Assembly (NCBI RefSeq): GCF_918797505.1
Contig: NC_092797.1
Location: 56,444,192 to 56,508,191, forward strand
From: Bemisia tabaci
Taxonomy: Eukaryota; Arthropoda; Insecta; Hemiptera; Aleyrodidae
Direction: 5' to 3'
DNA length: 64,000 nucleotides
Within the stretch, counting starts at the first letter, position 1; every line of letters begins with the position of its first letter. Below the pieces are notes generated by a model, which saw only the letters and a program-made list of their open reading frames with translations, ran no database searches and was not told the DNA's origin. A program made the position numbers and the translations under genes. Shown in pieces: positions 1 to 11,650 of this stretch.

Positions 1-535
1 AAGATTCTCCTCAAATATTCCCTTTAATTTAAAAATTTCTAAACATTATTCCTGTCGCTGCGAGCAAAAGAAAAAAATGGAGGTTACCGCAAGACCGGAA
101 AAACAGACTTCTTATCAAAATTCACCCCTCACAAAATCAAATTAATCGCTGATATTGAAGTAAGTTTTTAACTGCGCAACGATTCTGGCATTGACGCTAA
201 ATATTAAAGAAGAGAAATATCGAAACAACCCTCTTCTTTGTGAATACCACCCCGCCTACAAAAGGGCAAATAATCTACTTGATGAAAAAGAAAAAAAAGA
301 AAAGTTCCCATAGGACTAGAAAACCAGATTATTTTTGTGTATTTGACGTTCTTTACCTAATGACCTCCAATTGTGCCGGGAAACTTGAGCGGTGGCCTCT
401 ACATCAACAACGCAACCGCGCGTGTAACTTTCCACCGCATGGAAAGCAGACTGCGAGAGACTTACCTATTATATCTCCTTGGATTTTCAACAGTGTTCTA
501 TACGCTCGGGACAACGCCACCATGTTACGAAAAAC

Positions 536-618
536 AGCCGTAAGTGCACTCTGAGATGAGCCTCAAACATATGAGAGCATGCGCTAGCCGTGGCTCATGC
601 AGAAATGCACTTACGGCT
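536..618. repeat. Foldback repeat, family R copy 1
   Basis: Perfect 13-base arms AGCCGTAAGTGCA and TGCACTTACGGCT enclose a second inner inverted pair (GATGAGCC / GGCTCAT). A diverged copy lies at 35707-35790. Confidence 0.7.
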
Positions 619-855
619 TTCCCCCGCCGCACGGCAGAACGCGGTGGCCGAAACGAACTTTCCAGTTTCTACGGTTGACCCCTCGGTGATCGCCCATCCG
701 TGTTCAGTCGTGAGAGGGGGCCGAAACGGGACGCAACCCGTACGCAGAGCAAAAAAGGGTCGAGTGGCCGAGGCTTTTGCGCTGTTGTCGAGCCGAAGAT
801 TCGGAAAATGAGGCGAATTCTGCCCTTAAAACTCATTGTTGAATTGAATTTATCA

Positions 856-1057
856 GCCTGCATTTGTGGTGTAGTGGTTGAAGCGCCAGCTCTATGATCG
901 GGAGGTCCCGGGTTCGATTCCCGGCCAGGCGACCCGAGTTTGATGGTCTCAAACAATGGTTGCCTGGGACAGGTTGTTCGGTAGGGACGGAGGGGGCCGG
1001 GCCTAAAAAGCGCGGGATTAGCCCTTGTGGGCTACTTAAAGTGGTAAAAAAAAAGAC
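856..1057 (+). mobile_element. tRNA-derived SINE, copy 1
   Basis: The head has an A-box-like TGGTGTAGTGG and a perfect B-box GGTTCGATTCC in tRNA spacing. The tail reads TTAGCCCTTGTGGGCTACTT and ends in a short A-run. The tail is shared with the copy at 45577-45774, which shows this is a SINE rather than a tRNA gene. Confidence 0.85.
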
Positions 1058-1068
1058 AGTATATTTGC

Positions 1069-1318
1069 ACCGCATTTAGCAGAAAAGAACCAAGCCACAT
1101 CAGCTTTTGCCAAATTTAAATGGGCAGTTTAATTTTTAACAAAGAGACTGTTTGTGCGCAGGTCTTTGAAATATGCGAGGAATTTATTTCGTACTACGCA
1201 GAAATTTTACTGAAATTTCCACAAAAATCCGCACAACCGTTTTCATGTGAATAATTAAATTTGCCGATTCGATTTGGCCTTAGCTGATGTGGCTTGGTTT
1301 TCTTCTGTTTAACGTGGT
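1069..1318. mobile_element. MITE family D, copy 1
   Basis: Terminal inverted repeats carry AACCAAGCCACATCAGC on the left and GCTGATGTGGCTTGGTT on the right, with flanking CGCATTTAGCAGAA / TTCTGTTTAACGTGG. The AT-rich interior contains GTGCG-CAGGTCTTTGAAA and CAAAAATCCGCACAACCG. It sits directly after the SINE. Confidence 0.85.
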
Positions 1319-1557
1319 GTTTTTTAGAGACCCCGCAGTGCTACTTTCCTGACCCGCTACGGATAAAGTGCGAAACCACGCATCTCCATAGCGACGTTCA
1401 AAGGCTCTGATATTTTATTTTTTTTGAAAAGAAACAAGTCAAAATAATATATAGATATTGAAAATATTGAAATATATATTGAAATTTCTATGAAATATTC
1501 TGCAAATCGAGAAGTTTCAGAAGTTTTCAAAAAATCCTGTTGACTGGTTTTCCAGAG

Positions 1558-1690
1558 AAAAAATAAAATCCGGAAGTCTGCAACGTCGCAAACGGAGATA
1601 CGAGGTTTCGCCCTTTACGACATTCTATCGCGCTGAGGGAAAGCGCCGTATAAAGATTCGGACGTCGCCAAAACTTCTCGCGTAATATAT
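1558..1690. repeat. Diverged halves of MITE families F and A
   Basis: Positions 1565-1610 resemble the family F end (GGAAGTCTGCAACGTCGCAA), and 1630-1690 resemble the left end of family A (AAGCGCCGTATAAAGATTCG). Confidence 0.5.
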
Positions 1691-2271
1691 TTATTTTCGG
1701 GGAAAGCTGTCGATATTTTTACTCGTTTTCAAATTATTTAGGCTACGGCAAAAATAAAATTCCCAAAAGAAATGCGAAGAAAATCGTTGACGAGTATCCC
1801 TAAAAATGTGTATTCAATCGGAGGAAACATGGTGACGTCTACTGGCTCATACGGCTGCGTTGCGTTCGTTCTTCCTCAGCAGGACAGTATTACGTAATGG
1901 TCAACCCTGGTTCAGCCTCCGGAAAGGGCGCCGCGACGCCGCGCCGCATAAACTTTCCATCGAACGGGGGTGGGGGGGGGGGGGGTCGAAGAACTCGGAA
2001 GGGTCAACGAGACACGGTGTACGTGCTCGACTGGGTCTCGGGGTCTCGGGTCGGGGTCCATGTGGATCCGCTCATGAGGGATTCGGAACACGCGCTCATC
2101 CATTTGGGTTGGGCCTCTCGAGCGGCGACGCTGCTCCCGACTAAAGGTGAAAATGGCTCCCATTATACCGCTAACATCATTTCCAATCCTCTCGCAAGTA
2201 ATCATGCCCAGACGACCGTCTCAATTCGGCTCAGAGCCTAATAGCATTGGGGCCTTAGAAAGTTTTGCCAA

Positions 2272-2404
2272 GTCTTCTTCTTCTTCTTCCTCTTCTTATT
2301 TTTCTTCTTCTTACTCTCTCCTTCTCCTCCTTCCTCTTCTCCTTGTTCTTTTTCTTCTCCTACTTCTCCTTCCCCTTCTCCTTCTTTCTTTACTTTTCTG
2401 CTGC
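2272..2404 (+). repeat. Polypyrimidine (CTT/CCT)n microsatellite
   Basis: About 130 bases of almost pure C/T, mostly CTT triplets. The Ser/Leu-rich or Lys/Glu-rich frames read through it are artefacts of the repeat. Confidence 0.9.
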
Positions 2405-3393
2405 TACGTCTTATCCTTTCTGAAGCATGTACTGAGCGTTTCGGTTGCACTGAAACCACCATGAGGCGTAGGGAAACCAAGTTATCCGATCTGAACAATT
2501 GAATCGATTTTGTGGCGTGGCATGAGGAGCCATTTCTAAATGAAACTTAATCGTCAATGAAGGGAACGCGAACCCGGGAAGCGTATCAAAAGCGACGAGA
2601 CTCCGCCTCAGCCCGAAAGGGAAGTTGGTGGGTGAATACTGAATAGGTGTCCTGGAGATACGCTCATTCCGCAAGAGCCACGCTCCCAACGAATGTCGAA
2701 CACACCTCAACTGTCTGAATCCTTCAAATCCGAGCAAACGAAGAGCGCCGTATGAGCCCGAAGACGTTGCCAAAATGTATTCGAAAAATCTTGAATTTTC
2801 CGGAAAAGGAGGGTTATTGATAAGGGCCGTTTATCGGGCTTCTCTACCTAAATTTCCTTAACTCAAGGATTTTTAGCTCATTGCCGTTGTATATTTAACG
2901 GAATGCATAATGATTTGGTCTTTTTCGGTATAAGTCGGTCTCTGGAAGTAAATTTGGCGATATTGGAAATGATGATACGGGGTTTTTGCCGAGGAGAGCG
3001 GAGCACCTGCGGAGCGGGAGCGGGAAACGGATGCGCGGGAATCGGGAAGTCGGAAGTGAAAAACTTTTCCGATCGGGCGCGGCCGCGCGGGCGCGGGGAG
3101 GAGGCGCTACGAAAACGACGGATCTTGAATATGTGTTTACGAGCAGATAACCGAGTGTCACGACTCACTCTTGGCTTCTTCTTCCGCTTTGCGTCGTTGC
3201 CAGAAGCTCGAAAAACTCGCCAGAGTAGTTCTTTGAGTCAAGCACTCGCATTTAGAGTGACTTTTTCTCGGCTGATTTTCCCCTGAAAAGCAGGAAAAAT
3301 TAGGGGACTATCAGGGAATGGAGAACATCGAAGAGCTGTAGACATCATGCGAAAGAACGTAACAACATTTCAATGATTCCAAAAATCTTCTCG

Positions 3394-3528
3394 CATATCG
3401 TCACTTTTTTGACTTCAGGGCGTATCTCAATTTTGATTTAAGCCCTGGTCTCTGTATGATTTAATGCTTTCCGAGACTCATGTAGAAATAGAGATACGCC
3501 CTTACGTCAGAGGAGCGACGATATTTCA
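3394..3528. mobile_element. Hairpin MITE family H, copy 1
   Basis: Inverted arms are built from GGGCGTATCTCAATTT and AGATACGCCCTTACGTCAGA, followed by GGAGCGACGATAT. Other copies are at 47230, 48009, 52811, 57252 and 63658. Confidence 0.75.
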
Positions 3529-3644
3529 TTTTTACGAGGAGAGTAGTGGGCATTTCTTACCGACAATTTCAATGATTTTTCCTCTGATCTCACGTAAAAA
3601 TCGGAACAATTTTGGGCGAGATGCCCAGGTACAGCCTTGTAAAA

Positions 3645-4020
3645 CACCGAATTGTTTGAGTCAATGTTGCAACCTTGGAATGGAGTTACGTTCCTTTGTG
3701 CGGAGAACGACGATTTATGAGCGGTGCATCGGTCAAGGCGCGAGATACAACTATTCGAACTCGGGTGTATGCCGCAGTATCATTCTGAATTGAAGGCGTT
3801 TCTAGCGCGGAGCATTAACTTGCTCAATGCCTGTGATGCAGCTATTTCACCTCCCTATCTTATAATTTACAAAACTCGTAGTGCGTTTTTTCTTTCGTAT
3901 TTTTATTGTTTGGAATGGGAAATCAATGGCATTCCTTAGGAGGATCCATTTTCGGAGTTCGGATCCTATTCCAAGTCGTTCCTTATACAGCTCCTTTCCC
4001 AACGGAGCCCTGTACGGTTA
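3645..4020 (-). repeat. Family G fragment followed by family E copy
   Basis: Positions 3650-3722 carry the family G motif TGCAACCTTGGAATGGAGTT. Positions 3725-3940 carry family E in reverse: AACTATTCGAACTCGGGTGT, GCCGCAGTATCATTC and GCGCGGAGCATTAACTTG. Confidence 0.65.
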
Positions 4021-4082
4021 CATTGTAAATAAACAATATTCAAGGAGATCCTTACCTTACCATCATGAAAAGGACGATTTTG

Positions 4083-4245
4083 GCCAAGGACGAGTGAGTA
4101 AAATCACGCATTTTAACTTTGGAAAATGATCCTTATGCGAGGGATTACAAGGATATCTCGATACAAAAAATACAAAATACGGACGAAAATATATTGCGAG
4201 TTTTGTTAATTTGAAGGTAGGTTCGCACCTGCCTGTAAGTTTATC
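4083..4245 (+). repeat. Family E2 repeat, copy 1
   Basis: Shares CATTTTAACTTTGGAAA, GGATTACAAGGAT and GAAGGTAGGTTCG with 28465-28615 and 31005-31145. Probably a subregion of a longer family E element. Confidence 0.55.
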
Positions 4246-4847
4246 AAAATCATACAATTGTTTCTTCCTTATTTTGCACTTTGTTTTTTGTCTTCTCAAA
4301 GTTATAATGCTTAATCTTACTCGTTGTTAATGAAGAAACAACTCAAATCGGGACTAAGGCCGCAAATTATAAAAAGGAACACATAAAATAAAATGATCAG
4401 CCTCTCACAATAACAACGGTGAGGCTCATAGTGTCCTTCTTTTAATTTTCTTCGTTTTGCCGGTTGAAAATGCGGATCCCTGCGAAACGTCCCGGGCTTT
4501 TTATTTTAATTTATGTGTTTCTTTTTATTATTTGCGACCTTAGTTCCGATTTAAGTTGTTTCTTTGTTAGTGTTTCGGGCCAATTAAGTCGTTTCTTCTC
4601 GTTGTTAATAAAACTCGTCTTACATTTAATGGTAGGATAAAGATCTCCTGGAGTTTTCTTTTCCCATATTGCACTTATAGCAGTGACGATTGGCAAATCG
4701 TCGTAATTCCTTGCAAAGATCCGCCTCCAAATTTAAAATGCTTAATTTTACTGAAAGTTTTTTCCTATATATATTGCTATGTCAAAGATTCCCTTGAACC
4801 TCCTTCAATAATAATGTCAAGCGTAGGGGGCCTCTCAAGGAAATGAC

Positions 4848-5098
4848 TATAAATACGACCCTCTCTGAAAATGCATTCCATTCAAGAGATGACAATGATT
4901 TGTCGCCACAAACCGTACAACAAACGATAGAAAACAAACTGCAAGCAATGTAAATTTTTAGATGGAGGGGGGGGGGGGTTCAATTCCGGTATCGCAGGTA
5001 TTGAGCAAGTAAATGCTCCGCGCTAAAAACGCCTTCAATTAGGAATGATACTGCGGCATACACCTGAGTTCGAATAGTTGCATTTCGTGCATTGACTC
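4848..5098 (+). repeat. Family E repeat (+), with G-run
   Basis: Shares ATAAATACGACCCT, AATGCTCCGCGCTAAAAACG and ACTGCGGCATACACCTGAGT with copies at 23300, 28905 and 30206. It includes a poly(G) run near 4966. Confidence 0.65.
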
Positions 5099-5337
5099 GT
5101 CAAAGCTCCTTAAGGTCATGCCTAGAGTTCAAGTTTTAGTTGCTCGAATTTTGAAATTGAGCTTCTTTATTTCCGAACTTCAAGGCCAGTTCCTACAGGA
5201 ACCATCTCATCGGGAAAGTTCCCGGTGAATATTGAGAGTGTGAGAAATGAACGTGCACATGCGCACCCTTGTGTGAGCATTTTGTCAAAGTCTCCGGTGA
5301 AAGTAGATTTTAACTGGGAAAGTTCCCATTAACGATT

Positions 5338-5620
5338 GGACCACGTTCAAAGAACCGAGCCACATCAGCTATTGCCAAATTCTACCGGGCAATGTAATTT
5401 TTTACAAGAGAACGTTTGTGCGGATTTCTTTGAAAATTTTAAAGAATTTGCTCCGTACATGCAGACAAATTACTGAAATTTGCTCAAAAATCCGCGTAAC
5501 CTAAAATTTAATTATTTTAGTCGTTATTGGTAGTTATTTTAGTAATTTTTTATTTTAATTATTTAATTATTGTTGTGAAATAGCTGATGTGGCTTGGTTC
5601 CTTTCTACTCAACGCGATCC
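5338..5620. mobile_element. MITE family D, copy 2
   Basis: The left end reads GAACCGAGCCACATCAGCTA and the right end TAGCTGATGTGGCTTGGTTC, then CAACGCGATCC. The interior has AGAACGTTTGTGCGGATTTC and an added AT-rich expansion near 5510-5575. Confidence 0.85.
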
Positions 5621-5940
5621 GATTAGATTCCTCAGCGTGGTCTTCGAGTTGAGTATCGGTTCGTTTTTCAAAGACAGAATCACACCCTTCTGGAAACGGA
5701 AGACGGAATGATGACACGGGTGACACGGAAAGAAGCCGGTCGTTATTTCTGTGGTGATATGAGTGAAAATGTTTTCTTGGTATCCTCCTTGTATTTGCCA
5801 TGGGACGGGAGGGCGGGTGGACTATTAACGGTTGGAAGCCCGTGTTGGAGATTGATTTGACACCGGGGTAAACATGGGACGGTGGGGCAGGTCATTGGCG
5901 GATTTATGATTTATTTCATTAGCGTCGGTCTCGCCTCGGG

Positions 5941-6006
5941 GTCGAAGGGGGCCGGGGAGGGGGCCGAAGGGGGCCGGGGAGGGGGTCGAAGGGGGCCGGG
6001 GAGAGG
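5941..6006 (+). repeat. 22-bp G-rich tandem repeat, 3 units
   Basis: Three near-identical units of GTCGAAGGGGGCCGGGGAGG plus GG follow each other without spacing. The block is strongly G-rich on the plus strand. Confidence 0.9.
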
Positions 6007-8073
6007 GCGTGACAGTCGTGAATTTTCGATCGCGACTCCGATGGAATGTCGCTGCGGCTGGTTCGGACGCGGGCGGCGGGCAAAACACATTTTTCAAAAG
6101 TCGTCGCCGTCAAAGCTGACTCCGATTTCGACAACTCTGTTGCCGTGCGTCCGTTTTGTCACTCGGAAAAACATTCTGAGTGAGAAGGGTTGCTTGAGAC
6201 CCAGATAATGGGGGGGGGGGGGTGGAGAACTCAGGGGAGAACGTAAGAAACAGAGGTATGGTCCTTCTTCAACTGTCAGACCCGTGTTAACTGCAATACA
6301 GCCTACTCAAGGGATTCGATTACTTCGTATAAGCGATCGTTTTTGGTGAATGAAGATCTGTATAATTTTCTGTCAAAAAATTCTTGAGTTGAAATAAGCC
6401 AGGTTTGGGCCTCAAGGGCGGCTGTTGCGTCACCGTCACCACAGAAATGCAGTTTTTGAGCATCTTCCCAGTATCTACTATCGTGGAGAATTAAATGGCA
6501 CCAGCATTCATCTTCTTTCACACATTTTCTACTTCATCAACCATTTTGTGTCGAGATATCTTCTGTTTGTAATTTTTCGTATTTGTCTTTTCAGTTTCTG
6601 TCATTAAGCTACGTATATTTCTGCAAGTCAATTGCATTATTTCTATGGTATCGTTGCACTAGCTCATTTTCTCCGTGGAAGATTGAAAGCTGAAGTATTT
6701 TGGCATAAGACATGAAACAACAGCGGCGTTTTAGCACCCCTTCTTTCTCTAAATTTTTCAATTGTATTCATCCTATAACGCATACGAAGACAAATGAATA
6801 GTTGCTTTCGTGCTCGTGGAATCTAGGTCGCATTTTTTTTTCTAGTTGTTGTCTTAAAGTCATTTTTGTGAGTTCCAGTAATGGTGCAGCACTGTAACCA
6901 GGACCAAAAGTATTTGGTTTCACTAAGAAAACACCGTAACAACAACCAGAAATGTGGTCGGGACTCGGAATCCTCCATCGTCATTTCAAACCGTGGAGTA
7001 AGTTTCCCGTGGAACTCCAAAAATCCTATATTTTGACCCAACTTCACAGATACCACTCAGCTGAAAATTTAATCTTTGTGGACTGGTCTGTTGTGCCTTC
7101 TCTCGATTGCAGCCTTGAATACAAATATTGTCACGACATTTTTACAGGAAAAATATGTATTTTCATTTGAAATATTTCAATGATGATTCAAAATATTTTT
7201 TTCCAATCGGGATTGCAAAGGAAATTAAATTGCCAGGCCTCCTCCAGGAAAACTCGATTTTCGTTCGCCAAATGCAGGCTATTTTATTTGTATTTATTTT
7301 GGGCTCGCGGCGCGAGACCATCGCCTCGAGTACTGCCCCGGGGGGCGAAGGGGGGGGGGGGGCGTCATCGGCAACAATGCATCAAATTCAAATTGCACGG
7401 AGTGAATGATAATGGAAGGGTGTACTCCGGCGGACTCCGGGGGCCCCGGCCCCCGAATGATTAATAATGATAGATTGCTCGTCAAATAGATCTCGTGATC
7501 AGTTCATTGTCTCCCCGCACACCCCCTCCCTCGCGGGCTCGCACCACCCTCGCCCTCGACCCCCCGGTGAAGCACTCCGACCCCTGTAATTTCACTTTCT
7601 ACTTTTCCCATCATTACCCCCCTTTTTATAGTGTTCCTGTCCACCCATTCCCCCACCTTTCGCGGCTCGGATCTCACGCTGAGCGTCGCGGCGCGCAGTG
7701 AGTAGAGTCAGTTGAAGAAGTCGGGCAAAATGTGGAAACTTTGAAAGCTCATGACTCCGGTTATACATAGCGTTGAAGTTTTAAAAAAGATGCAACTGGC
7801 TCTCTCGTGGAATGTTCTTCTTGGAGCACCCTAAAATAAATTCGCTAAATTTAAAATTTGGCGAAACAGACATCAAAATGGAGCTTTAGTCAACGTTTTC
7901 ATGGGCGCCATTTCCCATTGACTCGGTCCACCGTGCGGTATTGCGTGTACCTCTAGTGAGTTTCGGGTAACTGTGGTAGATTTCTGCCGTGGCAGAAAAA
8001 AACACGTATAGACCTCCAAGTTTTTTGGAGTTACGTGGTTTTGCTTATCAGTGGGTTGATTCATCGACGAAGC

Positions 8074-8228
8074 GTCAATGATCAATTATCGATATTTCCT
8101 CTTTTGAAGCTACGGGAAAAGATCAGTTATTAAAGTGTTCTTTGCAAACACCCCGTTTATCGATCCTTATCCATAGATTTAAATGGCAGATCAACTGATA
8201 TACCGCAAATCACGCCAGGCCACTGGCG
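8074..8228 (-). mobile_element. MITE family B, copy 1
   Basis: Carries ATTATCGATATTTCC at the left, TTTATCGATCCTTATCCATA and TTTAAATGGCAGATCAACTG at the right, the reverse of the copies at 11484 and 33318. Ends in CACGCCAGGCCACTG. Confidence 0.8.
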
Positions 8229-8887
8229 ATTTTTAAATATTTATCAAAAACTTCTATAATCGATAATTCCTTAGATTTTAGCATTGCTATTTATCCATCA
8301 AAGGCGTTAGACAACGATTCAAAAATCGTGGGTTTTTAGTTGTTAGGATACTCTCAAGGCAATTGTCTTCAATTTTAAATCGACTCAAGTCGATGAAAAA
8401 AGCACCGACAGTACATCTTCTTGCAGTTTATACGCAAAGTTTGTGCGCCAAGTTTTTTCCCCCCTGGATGAAGTCTCAGAATCTTACAGGAGAGGCTGAT
8501 TTTACGAAGAATAACTGATAATTTAAATAAAAAAGTAATATTGTTTTTTCGCGAACGTAACATGTTCGGGAATCTGGACGCTACTTCTTTACCCGACAAA
8601 AAATTTATCAAAAATCAGGTATGTGTAATTCTCAAAAGGAATTACGATTGAATTTGGTAATATTCCGCGTGAAATTGGACTCAATCGGCGTTTTTGCTTC
8701 ACGGCACGTTTCCGATTTGCCTCTCACAGCCAAATCTGCGATTTCATGGCAGACGCATGACTACCCGGTAAAATATGCGATATGTTTCATATTCCTGAGA
8801 CATAGAGAGACACAGAATAAGTCATTACTTTGGAAAATCGCCACACAACCGAAGATCTACCTCACGTTTACCGGGATCTTAGAAACA

Positions 8888-9163
8888 CCAGCAGGCAGGT
8901 TGATCATCGAACCTGATAGACAAAGTAATGAACAATAGAGAGAAAGGAAAAATGGAGCGATCCTATTGGTCAAAGCGAGTGGTTCTCACAGACTGAGGGT
9001 GGAAATGTCGGTAGGTTTTATCGTGGCTTGCCGTCAGAAAGTCTATTATTCTTCTCCTTTGTCCATCGCAACTACGCACTTCTACAGATAGGATTGCCCC
9101 ATTTTCCCTGTGTCTTCTATCGTTTTGTCTATTAATTTCAATAATCAGTCCGCAAATCGGGCA
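8888..9163. mobile_element. MITE family I, copy 1
   Basis: The inverted ends resemble GGTTGATCATCGAACCTGAT and ATTAATTTCAATAATCAGTC, with AATGGAGCGATCCTATTGGT near the left. Other copies are at 9187, 27238, 49270 and 52466. Confidence 0.7.
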
Positions 9164-9186
9164 TTTTCTGCACCACTGCGAGCTGG

Positions 9187-9442
9187 ATGTTGAAATTGAT
9201 AGATAAAACCATACACAAAAAAGACAAAAGAAATATGGAGGGATCCTATCGACGCAATGAACAAAAGAAGGTATCAGACTTACTATCGGCAACCCACGAC
9301 AGACCCTATCCCTACGGTCCATCATTTTCTCCCTCAGTCTGTAAGAACCAACTATTTCAACCATTAGGATCGCTCGACACTCCCTTTGTCTTCTTTGTCT
9401 ATCGATGTGTCCATCAACGTCAACAATCAGCCCGCTGGCATT
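9187..9442. mobile_element. MITE family I, copy 2
   Basis: Left end TGTTGAAATTGATAGATAAA and GGAGGGATCCTATCGACG; right end CAACGTCAACAATCAGCCCG. It lies about 100 bases downstream (in gene sense) of the krz hinge-exon donor and is nearly adjacent to copy 1. Confidence 0.75.
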
Positions 9443-9539
9443 ACTGTGGATTCAACCGTCTCATCTCCCGCTAAGTTTTAAAGCTAAGTCCCCCCCCCCC
9501 CTTCTAAGACCCAGAACTGCCATGGTGGAAGATACTGAC

Positions 9540-9898
9540 CTTAATGCCTCGGACGGATTTACTGCTTCTGTTCTTGATTGAGACGGTGACGAGGATGGAG
9601 TCGCCGTGGTTGTAGATGGACTTGTCGAGCTGGGCGTCCAGGTGGACCTTGCCGTCGCTGAGGAGGAAGGGCTTCTCGACGCAGGCGTGCGGGGGCGCCG
9701 CCCCGGTCCCGGCGGCCGCCGAGAGGGAGAGGGCCACCCCGCCACCGCCCCCGCCGCCCTCGCCGCCCCCACCCCCGCCCTCGCTGCACGGCGTCGCCAC
9801 GTTGGACGAGGGCGGCGGCGGCGCCGCGGCCAGCTGCACCACCCGGATCCCCATCCGCACTGTGCTCCGCCGGTGTAACTTCTCGTCCGCACGGTACG
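9540..9898 (-). CDS. krz: Beta-arrestin (kurtz-type), exon across the inter-domain hinge
   Basis: This exon has 2 bases completing an Ala codon plus 119 codons. It opens YRADEKLHRRSTVRMGIRVV, matching the end of the arrestin N-domain. The basic K-x-H-R-R cluster lines up with a known inositol-phosphate-binding site, and the Arg of GIRVV lines up with the polar-core phosphate-sensor arginine (human beta-arrestin 1 Arg169). It ends with the start of the C-domain: KPFLLSDGKVHLDAQLDKS, NHGDSI, then SSKSVRGIK. Between them lie roughly 55 residues where vertebrate arrestins have about 17: Ala/Pro-rich sequence, then six Gly, Glu, seven Gly, then Ala/Ser-rich sequence. The glycine codons are mixed, so this is not a simple triplet repeat. 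The acceptor is TTGGCAG and the donor AAG|GTCAGT. The exon is much more GC-rich than its introns. The rest of the C-domain is outside the window. Confidence 0.9.
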
Positions 9899-10035
9899 CT
9901 GCCAACAGAACACAACTAAAATTAGAGAGCCACACACACATCCAAACAATGGGTCGATGCCCCAGTGGCAAGGAATTTTCACAGGGTTAGAACATAGATA
10001 GAAAGAGTGAGAGAGATCTTTCATCCACGGTAGGA

Positions 10036-10365
10036 TTGGACTATTTATGCTAAATGGAAATATGTGCAAGTGGAAAAATGGGGTGTGCTTGTTAGTTAAG
10101 GGTCATAAGAATGATTGGGAATTTTAAAGCGGCAGTGACGTCAGCGGCGAAGATGCCGCCGTCGCCGAGTATTAACTCATAAGTCATAAGCCCTGTCCAC
10201 AACGCTCTCGTCATATGTCCACGGCTCACGAGTTAGCTCTCAGTTCCTTTTGCTTTAATCCCGCTTTTCCATTTTCTCAAAAGGAACTATATCCACTTTT
10301 ACATTGTTTTATGCTCAGCTAACCACGAGCACACCCCTATCTTTCCACTTGAACATCGTTCCTTT
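10036..10365. mobile_element. MITE family L with long inverted ends
   Basis: The left arm (TATGTGCAAGTGGAAAAATG, GGGTGTGCTTG) is inverted at the right (GAGCACACCCCTATC, TTTCCACTTGAACATCGTTC). Half-copies occur at 14918-15000 and 53960-54010. Confidence 0.7.
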
Positions 10366-11483
10366 TAAAAAAAAATTTGTCCGATTCAAGGAAGGTGGAG
10401 TTAACAACAGGATAATCAACACGTATGAGCATAAAGAAAATTTACAATTATCAAGGTAATTCATCATAGCAATGCAAATATACATAGATTAACAGCTGAT
10501 TGGACTTTTTACTGGGTTAAACAGTTGTATCTGCGATGGAAAATTTTGGACGAGTTGGACTGCATAGTGCAATTTGAAATTACATTATATAACCCATCGT
10601 CAGTTTCGAAACGACGTATGCACCATTGGTTTCTCTGTGCACGTAAATGTTTTTACAGATTGGCTAGACAATGTAGTTTAGCAGGGATAAGCAATTTAAC
10701 CCCTACTAATGTTAGTCTTCATCCATAGGCGGGTCGAGATACTTCGAACTAGAGGATAGGGGGGTCCGGGGGGCTACCCCGAGAAAAATTTCAAAATTTC
10801 GAAGAACCTAAGATGCGGTTTGATTCAATTTTGTCATGAATAAGTATCAAGTGTAATCTTCCTGCTTTCCTCTTTCCTTCGTTTCTTCTTTCTTTCCTCC
10901 TCTTTTCTTACTCTTTTTTTCGGACGAACGGGGGAAGGAGCGTGGAGCGTGTGTTCCCTACGGCCCTGCGCTCCCATTGACTCCACCGTTGTTTTCATCA
11001 ACTGCCAGTTTCGAAAAAAATCCGTTTCTTTTGCCGTCTTCTCTTACTTATGGGTTATTCTCTGTATTTCTTATGCTGTTTTCTCCTCTCAAGAAGGTCA
11101 AGTCAAAATAATATTGTTTCGATGAATGTGGGATCTCAATTAAAGCCTTTCAAGTGACAGTCCTTCCCTACTCGTTATTTTTTCTGATTTTCTCTCATTT
11201 TTCTACCTCTCAACGAAGTGCGCAATGATACCTTTCCCTTCAAATCAACGCTTAATCATTTATCATTATTTTTGCTCCAAGTAGGTACTGTCTGACGCTT
11301 TCCATAAATAATACCCGATGCTCACTACGTGAAAATCCCGATTAATTATTTGACGAATATAACTCTCTCGCAGACGGGAAACGGGAAGTTGGGAGCATTT
11401 TTCCTCATCAAGGAGACTGCCTCGCGAGATCCGTTTCAGCGTTTCAGCCAACTAATGGCAAAGTTCGCACGCGGTCATTCGTG

Positions 11484-11650
11484 GCAGTGACGTGGCGTGT
11501 TTTGCGATCTATCGATTGATCTGACATTCAAACCTATGGTAAAGGATCGATGAGCAGGGTGTTGGCAACAAACACTTTAATAATCGATTCTTTAGCATAG
11601 CCTCAAATGAGCAAATATCGATCTAATCGATCAGTTACGCCTCGTCACAG
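11484..11650 (+). mobile_element. MITE family B, copy 2
   Basis: Begins GGCAGTGACGTGGCGTGTTT, then ATCTATCGATTGATCTG, GGATCGATGAGCAGGGTGTT and TTAATAATCGATTCTTTAGC. Ends near GCCTCGTCACAG. Confidence 0.85.

Larger units (their letters stand above)
1..9539 (-). other. krz intron downstream of the hinge exon (incomplete)
   Basis: No arrestin C-domain coding text (YADICLF-like, LA-NN-x-D, ALDG, or DD-IVFEDF-like motifs) could be read on the minus strand below 9539, so the next exon is outside the window. The interval holds SINE, MITE and simple repeats listed separately. Stretches 1-530, 1690-2260, 2410-3390, 5640-5940 and 6240-8070 show no gene or repeat that I can name. They include GC-rich patches near 2990-3110 and 7290-7560 and several runs of 10 or more G. 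Confidence 0.7.

Noticed and set aside
856..930. tRNA gene-like sequence with perfect B-box
   Set aside because: The cloverleaf is not convincing and the shared tail with two other copies shows it is the head of a SINE.
2147..2498. Open frames through the CTT tract (Ser/Leu-rich on plus, Lys/Glu-rich on minus)
   Set aside because: Produced by the triplet repeat itself, with no supporting domain or splice context.
6303..6521. Minus-strand frame containing DECWCHLILHDSRYWEDAQ
   Set aside because: The composition is plausible but I recognise no family, no splice sites fit and no neighbour supports it.
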